Assembly (NCBI GenBank): GCA_904419285.1 | Contig: CAJFQZ010000001.1 | Span: 124,001-188,000 of the forward strand | Reading direction: 5' to 3' | Length of the DNA: 64,000 nt | Source: Lachnospiraceae bacterium UBA1818 | GTDB taxonomy: Bacteria; Bacillota; Clostridia; Lachnospirales; Lachnospiraceae | Shown: positions 58,806 through 64,000 of the stretch, in pieces | Layout of the letters: the number at the start of each line of letters is the position of its first letter | How positions within the stretch are numbered: the first letter of the stretch is position 1 | The notes under the pieces: model-generated | Database searches by the model: none | Told to the model about the DNA's origin: nothing | What the model saw: the letters and a program-made list of their open reading frames with translations, nothing else | Position numbers and translations under genes: made by a program

Positions 58806-60689
58806 TCATGCAAACTGACTGTTGTAAAGGTCCGCGTAGGCTCCCTTTGCCCTGAGCAGTTCCCGATGGGTGCCCTTTTCGATGATATCGCCTTTCTGCA
58901 TGACAAGGATAAGGTCTGCATCAACGATCGTTGAAAGCCTGTGTGCGATGACAAAACTGGTTCGGTCCTTCATAAGGGCATTCATCGCCTTCCCGATCTC
59001 CATCTCGGTCCGGGTATCCACACTGGAAGTAGCCTCATCCAGGATCAGCACCGCCGGATCGCAGAGCATGACTCTGGCAATGGTCAGAAGCTGTCTCTGT
59101 CCTGCGGAGATATTGTCCGCATCGCCTTCCAGCACCGTGTCATAGCCTTTCGGCAGGGTCCGGATGAAAAAGTCCGCCCTCGCCGCCTTCGCCGCAGCGA
59201 TGATCTCCTCCCGGGAGGCATCCGGTCTTCCATAGGCGATATTTTCAGCGATCGTCCCCTCAAACAGCCAGGTATCCTGGAGGACCATCCCGAAGCTGCT
59301 CCGAAGCCCTGCATAGGTCATGCGGCCTGTGGGAACCCCGTCAAGGGTGATCTCTCCTCCATTCACCTCATAGAAACGCATCAGCAGATTAATCAGTGTC
59401 GTCTTGCCCGCGCCCGTGCTCCCCACAATGGCAATCTTCTGTCCAGGCTCCGCGGTAAAACTGATATCCTGCATGAGGAGCTGATCCGGTGCGTAACCGA
59501 ACCGTACATTTCGGAACTCTACTCTGCCTTCCGCAGGCCCCGCTCCCTCTGACGCCTCCGGCGGATCCGGCAGGATCTCCTTCTCATCCAGAAGTTCAAA
59601 GATCCGTTCCACGGAAGCGATGGACGACTGAAGAGAGTTGATCATATAGGCTGCCTCGGTCAGCGGCTCCGACGCCTGGTACACATACTGGAAGAATGCC
59701 TGAAAAGTTCCCACAGTCAGCACTCCGTCAAGCAGGAGCTTTCCCGCTGACACCGCGATCACTGCCTGCCCCAGCCGGTTTACCAGCCGGATGAACGGAT
59801 TCACCATATTCATCATAAAATCCGCCTTCCTTGACGTATCCGCCAGCTCTTTCACGGCATCCCTCATCTCCTCAGCGCTCTTTGCCTCCTGGTTGAATGC
59901 CCGGATCACTGTACGCCCGCTGTAGGACTCTTCCACCTGTCCGGTCACCCGGCTCACCGCCTGCTGCCGGAGCGTGGCGCAGCGCAGCGTCTTCGCGGCA
60001 AACAGCTTTGTTGAGAACATGGAGAGCAGCGTAAAGAGCAGGAAGATCACGGTCAGACCGATATGGAACCGGAACATCATGATCAGTGATCCGACCACCA
60101 TTCCTGCAGCGGTAAAGAGCTTCAGGAGTCCCGTCTGCAGTACTTCAGACATCTTATCAAGATCATTGACAGCACGGCTTAAGATCTCTCCCGGCCTATG
60201 ACTGTCAAAGTAAGAGAGAGGAAGCCGGTCCAGCTTGCGGCTGATCCGGGTCCTCAGTTCCAGGCTCAGCCGTTCGGCAAAACTCGCCATCAGGAAACTC
60301 TGGAAAGTATACAGAACCCCGGTCACTGTGTAGATGGCGAGCAGGATCATGATCTCCCTGCCGCCCTGTTCCCAGGTCACACGGAACCTCGTTCCGCCTT
60401 CCAGTGCTCCACGTATCTCCCTCCAGAGCAGATCCACGATTCCCGCACTGTAAACCGGCGCCGCTACGGAAAGTACAGTATAGAAAATGACAGACACCGA
60501 CACGATCACCAGGCGGATCCGCTGTTTCCCCATCGCCTTCCACAGACGGCGGACCGTCGCCATGGCATTGAACGGCACGGAAAATTCCGTCTCGTCCCCG
60601 AAACTTCCCGCTCCATTTCCACTGATCTCATCTGCGGCTGTCTCATATTCGTCCGCCCCGCTTCTATTCTTCTCAGCCAACTTCCACAC
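58806..60689 (-). CDS. ABC exporter half-transporter B (permease plus ATPase)
   Basis: A 627-residue fused exporter: about 40 polar residues first, six membrane helices (about 50-345), then the ATPase with IAIVGSTGAGKTTLINLLMRF (Walker A), signature NISAGQRQLLTIARVM (IAGQ-like variant of LSGGQ), Walker B VLILDEATSSVDTR and the switch IAHRLSTIVDADLIL. With the adjacent half-transporter it probably forms a heterodimeric multidrug exporter. The start overlaps the previous stop by 17 bases. Confidence 0.93.
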   Translation of the reverse strand: MWKLAEKNRSGADEYETAADEISGNGAGSFGDETEFSVPFNAMATVRRLWKAMGKQRIRLVIVSVSVIFYTVLSVAAPVYSAGIVDLLWREIRGALEGGTRFRVTWEQGGREIMILLAIYTVTGVLYTFQSFLMASFAERLSLELRTRISRKLDRLPLSYFDSHRPGEILSRAVNDLDKMSEVLQTGLLKLFTAAGMVVGSLIMMFRFHIGLTVIFLLFTLLSMFSTKLFAAKTLRCATLRQQAVSRVTGQVEESYSGRTVIRAFNQEAKSAEEMRDAVKELADTSRKADFMMNMVNPFIRLVNRLGQAVIAVSAGKLLLDGVLTVGTFQAFFQYVYQASEPLTEAAYMINSLQSSIASVERIFELLDEKEILPDPPEASEGAGPAEGRVEFRNVRFGYAPDQLLMQDISFTAEPGQKIAIVGSTGAGKTTLINLLMRFYEVNGGEITLDGVPTGRMTYAGLRSSFGMVLQDTWLFEGTIAENIAYGRPDASREEIIAAAKAARADFFIRTLPKGYDTVLEGDADNISAGQRQLLTIARVMLCDPAVLILDEATSSVDTRTEMEIGKAMNALMKDRTSFVIAHRLSTIVDADLILVMQKGDIIEKGTHRELLRAKGAYADLYNSQFA

Positions 60690-62451
60690 CTCCCTTCATC
60701 TGTGATTCCGCGATCTCCCGGTACACCGGGCAGTGTTCCATCAGCTCCTCATGTCTGCCGAGGCCGACGATTCTCCCCTCGTCCAGAACGAGGATCTGAT
60801 CCGCGTTCAGAATAGTATTGATCCGCTGTGCAATGATCAGCACAGCCGCATCCGCCACTTCCTTTTTCAGCGCTTTCCGAAGCGCTGCGTCTGTCTTAAA
60901 GTCAAGAGCAGAAAAACTGTCGTCAAAAATATACAGATCCGCCTTTTTCATCAGCGCACGGGCAATTGCCAGCCTCTGCTTCTGCCCTCCGGAATAGTTG
61001 GTCCCTCCCTGGGCCACATGTGCGTCCAGCCCGTTCGCCAGAGAACTCACAAAATCTGCCTGAGCCACAGACAGGATCCGCCGCATCTCTTCCTCCGTGG
61101 CATTCTCGTTTCCATAGCAGAGATTGTCTGCAATAGTCCCGGAGAACAGCCAGGCCTTCTGGGGAACGTAGGAGATCCGGCTCCTGAGTTCATGCTGGGA
61201 AATAGTACGCACATCCGCACCGCCTACACAGATGGAGCCTTCCGTCACATCATGGAAACGGAGAAGCAGCTTTGCAATCGTGGATTTTCCACTTCCTGTT
61301 CCTCCGATCACTGCTGTTGTCTCACCTTTCCGGCAAGTAAAATTCAGATCTGTCAGTGCATACTCATCTGCATCGGGAAATCGGAAGGAGACATTGCTAA
61401 AGCTGGCGGCTTCCAGCCCTGAATCTCCCATGCATACAGCCGATCCGTCTGTATCCCGCATAGATTTCGCATTTTCACTCTCCGGTCTTCCTTCTCCTTC
61501 CCGGATCTCCGGTTCCTTCTCCAGCACTTCCCGAATCCGTCCGATGCAGACTCTCGCCCTGGGCAGAAGGATGATCACCATCTGCGCCATGATGATATAG
61601 AACAGGATAAGGATCGAATATTCCGTCAGCGCCGTAATGTCCCCGATCTCCATGAATCCCGCGCCGATCCGGTCACCTCCGATCCACAGAATGGCAACAA
61701 TGGCAATATTGATGACAAAGAACGCCGTGCTCTCCAGCCCCGCGAACAGAAGGTTCGCGCTGACCGCGGTCTCCGCGTAGTCCTCAAAGGTCTTCCGCAT
61801 CCTTTTCTCTTCATCCTTCTCCTTGTTGAAGGCGCGGATCACCCGCACGCCGGTCAGATTTTCCCGGAGCACCACATTCATCCGGTCAAGGAGCTGCTGA
61901 AGCCGCCCGAAGATCGCCGACGCTTTACGGGTCACAAGGACCGCCAGCACAATGATCAGAAGGGTCACTGCGATCAGCAGGAATCCCATCACCGTGTCGA
62001 TGGCAAATGCCATCCCCACACCCATAACGCACACCGCCGGGACCGGCAGGACCATCTGAATGCACCACACCACGGACTGCTGGATAATATTGATATCATT
62101 CAGGGTTCGGGTTATCATGGAGCCTGTCCCGAACTGATCAAAATCATGGTCGGAAAAGGTAAGCGATTTTTCATAGACCATATTCCTCATATCCTGTCCG
62201 ATCTTTGCCGAAAGGTCAGCGCACAGCCAGCTTCCGATCAGTGCTCCCGCGCCGGCGAGAACGGCGACCGCCAGCATGGCGATCCCTTTTCCGATCATAT
62301 AGTCAATGTTCCCGCTCTCCACACCGATATTGATCATATCCGCAGTAAGCCTCGGCACCAGCAGTCCTCCAGCCACATCAAGGATCATGACCAGGATAGT
62401 GAACAGACAGAGCCGCCTGTATGGCCTGAGAAATTGCAGGATCAGTCTCAT
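60673..62451 (-). CDS. ABC exporter half-transporter A (permease plus ATPase)
   Basis: A 592-residue fused exporter: MRLILQFLRPYRRLCLFTIL and membrane domain (1-300), ATPase with Walker A VIGGTGSGKSTIAKLLLRFH, signature NYSGGQKQRLAIARAL and a Walker B region IFDDSFSALDFKTDAALR in which D replaces the catalytic glutamate (DDSFSALD), the usual sign of the degenerate site of heterodimers. Overlaps marR by four bases. Confidence 0.93.
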   Translation of the reverse strand: MRLILQFLRPYRRLCLFTILVMILDVAGGLLVPRLTADMINIGVESGNIDYMIGKGIAMLAVAVLAGAGALIGSWLCADLSAKIGQDMRNMVYEKSLTFSDHDFDQFGTGSMITRTLNDINIIQQSVVWCIQMVLPVPAVCVMGVGMAFAIDTVMGFLLIAVTLLIIVLAVLVTRKASAIFGRLQQLLDRMNVVLRENLTGVRVIRAFNKEKDEEKRMRKTFEDYAETAVSANLLFAGLESTAFFVINIAIVAILWIGGDRIGAGFMEIGDITALTEYSILILFYIIMAQMVIILLPRARVCIGRIREVLEKEPEIREGEGRPESENAKSMRDTDGSAVCMGDSGLEAASFSNVSFRFPDADEYALTDLNFTCRKGETTAVIGGTGSGKSTIAKLLLRFHDVTEGSICVGGADVRTISQHELRSRISYVPQKAWLFSGTIADNLCYGNENATEEEMRRILSVAQADFVSSLANGLDAHVAQGGTNYSGGQKQRLAIARALMKKADLYIFDDSFSALDFKTDAALRKALKKEVADAAVLIIAQRINTILNADQILVLDEGRIVGLGRHEELMEHCPVYREIAESQMKGGVEVG

Positions 62452-62891
62452 GAAAGCACCTCCAGAAGCTTCTTCTCTTTCTCCGCGAATCCGTCCACAT
62501 ATTTTCGGGAAAGCCTGATAAACTCGGCCCGCTCCTCCGGTTCCATCTCAAGAAACGCTCCGTTCTCCATGTCGACTACCGGACGGATCTTTTCCTCCAC
62601 GAACTGTTTCCCTTTATCCGTGAGACGGATATGTTTGTCTCTTCCGCTCTGTTCCAGGTACAGATATCCCTGGCGTTCCAGGTTGCGCATGGAAGAATTG
62701 ACTGTCTGCTTACTCACATATGCCTCCCTGCAGATATCCCTCTGCAGGCATCCGTCCCCCAGTGTGCCCACCACATACATGACGGCGAAAGCACTGTCTG
62801 AGAGTCCCATGGCAAGAGCAATCTCGTGATAAAGATCATCCAGTTCTTTGTATAATCGGTTAAACTGCTGTACTTCACTTTCCTGAAACAT
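62448..62891 (-). CDS. MarR family regulator of the ABC exporter
   Basis: A 147-residue winged-helix protein beginning MFQESEVQQFNRLYKELDDL. The winged helix is at about 45-110: LQRDICREAYVSKQTVNSSM, RNLERQGYLYLEQSGRDKHI with the wing arginine-aspartate pair. Start 62891 has AGGAGG upstream; longer frames cross the operator. First gene of a marR-ABC-ABC operon, probably autoregulated and ligand-responsive. Confidence 0.9.
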   Translation of the reverse strand: MFQESEVQQFNRLYKELDDLYHEIALAMGLSDSAFAVMYVVGTLGDGCLQRDICREAYVSKQTVNSSMRNLERQGYLYLEQSGRDKHIRLTDKGKQFVEEKIRPVVDMENGAFLEMEPEERAEFIRLSRKYVDGFAEKEKKLLEVLS

Positions 62892-62906
62892 TTCCCCATA
62901 ACCTCC

Positions 62907-62957
62907 TTTAGTCCGATTTCGTACCATGAGTATAGTACGAAATCGGACTAAAGTCAA
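62907..62957 (-). promoter_or_regulatory. MarR operator: 18-base perfect inverted repeat overlapping the promoter
   Basis: Half-sites TTTAGTCCGATTTCGTAC (62907-62924) and its exact complement (62935-62952) are separated by ten bases. On minus, -35 TTGACT (62952-62957), 17-base spacer and -10 TATACT (62929-62934): the dyad covers the spacer and -10. A bound MarR dimer would block polymerase. Confidence 0.85.
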
Positions 62958-63082
62958 GTGAGAACCATAATATTTATTCTCCAATATTTCTTTCACTAAT
63001 ACCGTTTTATTGACTGACCCTCTGAATGTTACTTCCTGTCTGCTTATATCATCTTTTTATTTATCGTATCATAATCCCTGAA

Positions 63083-63634
63083 TCACTTAATCGCTCTTCC
63101 CAGCTCATAAGCTTCTTTCAGCTCCGGTTTTCCTTCGATATCCCCCACATCTCCATTGCCTCCGGCAAGGACATGGCCGAGATTCTTCCATCTCAAATGC
63201 TCCATCAGGTGGTCATAATAGAGAAGGACGTCGTCAAATCCGTTTCCTTCTGCCGCCATCAGAAGCGCGGAAGACCTGTCGTGTCCTCTTAAGAGATTGC
63301 CGTCGCCCTCCTCCAGCGCAAACAGACGGTCGATCGCTGTCCGGATCTGACCGCTCATATTCCAGTAATAGAGCGGTGTGGTAAGAATTACCACATCAGA
63401 CTCTTTCACTGCCGGATAGATCTGAGCCATGTCATCCTTCTGAACACAGGGACATTCCCTGCTGCTGTGTCCGCCGAAGCAGCCTTTGCATCCGTGAATA
63501 TCCATGCCGCTTAAGAAAAATTCCGTCACTGTATTTCCGGCGCTTTCCGCTCCTTCTGTAAAGGATTTTACAAGTGCTGATGTATTTCCTTTTTTTCTGG
63601 GGCTTCCGTTTAATATTACGATTTTCTTACCCAT
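63083..63634 (-). CDS. NADPH-dependent FMN reductase / flavodoxin family protein
   Basis: A 183-residue flavodoxin-fold protein: KKIVILNGSPRKKGNTSALV with the FMN-phosphate loop, and TTPLYYWNMSGQIRTAIDRL. Four cysteines lie in HGCKGCFGGHSSRECPCVQK (about 47-66), the pattern of the iron-sulfur flavoprotein-like group. Probably a cytoplasmic redox enzyme. Confidence 0.88.
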   Translation of the reverse strand: MGKKIVILNGSPRKKGNTSALVKSFTEGAESAGNTVTEFFLSGMDIHGCKGCFGGHSSRECPCVQKDDMAQIYPAVKESDVVILTTPLYYWNMSGQIRTAIDRLFALEEGDGNLLRGHDRSSALLMAAEGNGFDDVLLYYDHLMEHLRWKNLGHVLAGGNGDVGDIEGKPELKEAYELGRAIK

Positions 63635-63653
63635 ACCGGTTCTCCTTTTCTAC

Positions 63654-64000
63654 TCAGATCTTATCAGCCAGCGCCGCAGCCTGAGCGCATCCGTCTGTCT
63701 TGTCGATATCTCCTGTATTCAGGACGCCGGGAATCAGTACCTCACCGACCATCTTCCATTTATTTAATGCAGCCGTGCGCTCCATGGGGATCCTCACTCC
63801 GTCCAGGACAGTCATATCCTCTTCTTCGCAGCAGGCGATAATGGCGCATTCTTTCCCGGCAATATCTTTTCCGCCCACCACAAGAGAATAGATGCGGTCG
63901 ATCACTGCCTTGATCTGGGACGGGATGGAATACCAGTAAACCGGCATGGTAAATACAAGCGCGTCCGCCTCCAAAACAGCCGGGGCGATGGTATTGAAAT
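63654..64000 (-). CDS. flavodoxin family protein, incomplete at window edge
   Basis: The C-terminal 115 residues of a second flavodoxin-fold protein, reading in from the window edge (FNTIAPAVLEADALVFTMPV, YWYSIPSQIKAVIDRIYSLV). The N-terminal phosphate loop is beyond the window. Its stop lies 19 bases upstream of the neighbouring FMN reductase, which it may share a role with. Confidence 0.82.
   Translation of the reverse strand, partial: FNTIAPAVLEADALVFTMPVYWYSIPSQIKAVIDRIYSLVVGGKDIAGKECAIIACCEEEDMTVLDGVRIPMERTAALNKWKMVGEVLIPGVLNTGDIDKTDGCAQAAALADKI

Overview
The window reads as chromosomal DNA from an anaerobic Firmicute of the Lachnospiraceae/Clostridiales type. The support is strong AGGAGG-type ribosome binding sites, the anaerobic (cbi) route to cobalamin, LysM-GH18 and pRiA4b-type proteins, small membrane proteins typical of this group, and many decayed mobile-element scars. 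About 72 real or broken genes can be supported, most on the minus strand. No rRNA or tRNA genes were seen.

Layout. 1-1010: a RelB antitoxin with a broken toxin partner, and a micro-ORF that looks like an internally deleted MerR regulator still preceded by a textbook MerR promoter. 1080-6213: a peptide or aminoacyl-conjugate unit (AbgT transporter, amidohydrolase, M32 carboxypeptidase) beside a TetR regulator. 6255-10835: tetrapyrrole/B12 block 1 (cbiB-cobD-cbiP-hemC). 10849-20000: YbaK deacylase, an OLD-like ATPase-TOPRIM nuclease, ketopantoate reductase, MBL and HD hydrolases, an XRE/membrane operon, a HepT-MntA pair and a DUF5808 membrane protein. 20100-22190: a tiny cas-less CRISPR-like array whose leader-repeat unit occurs a second time 1.76 kb away, with three small genes between the copies. 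22264-28861: VOC, CrcB, GNAT, lipoprotein, flavodoxin, then cobC-cobS, a pRiA4b protein and cobT. 28919-35717: B12 block 2 (bcp-cbiD-cbiL-cbiF-cbiH-cbiET-cbiA). 35808-44328: micro-proteins, a frameshifted Rpn nuclease, VOC, DUF1287, a D-2-hydroxyacid dehydrogenase and a large wall-anchored GH97 enzyme cut by an in-frame stop. 44625-49912: B12/cobalt block 3 (cbiM-N-Q-O-K behind a cobalamin riboswitch, then cobO and cbiJ). 49953-52356: a graveyard of gene fragments around one intact Phd-ParE module and an IncP-like oriT relic. 52401-64000: glnK-amtB behind a hairpin leader, cbiG, Lrp, MATE, LysM-GH18, a long-hairpin RNA candidate, a MarR-controlled heterodimeric ABC exporter and two flavodoxin-like proteins, the last cut by the window edge.

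Together the cobalamin genes cover cobalt uptake (CbiMNQO), cobalt insertion (CbiK), most of the anaerobic ring contraction (CbiL, H, F, G, D, J, ET), amidation (CbiA, CbiP), adenosylation (CobO) and nucleotide-loop assembly (CbiB, CobD, CobT, CobS, CobC). The uroporphyrinogen-III methyltransferase/HemD step, CbiC and CobU are not in the window. Only the cobalt-uptake operon has a visible riboswitch.

The most unusual items are the cas-less mini CRISPR with a duplicated leader, the oriT relic, the micro-MerR remnant, the amtB leader hairpin, the riboswitch expression platform that can bury the cbiM ribosome binding site, and the structured RNA candidate near 58.7 kb. All calls come from reading the sequence; no database search or folding program was run.
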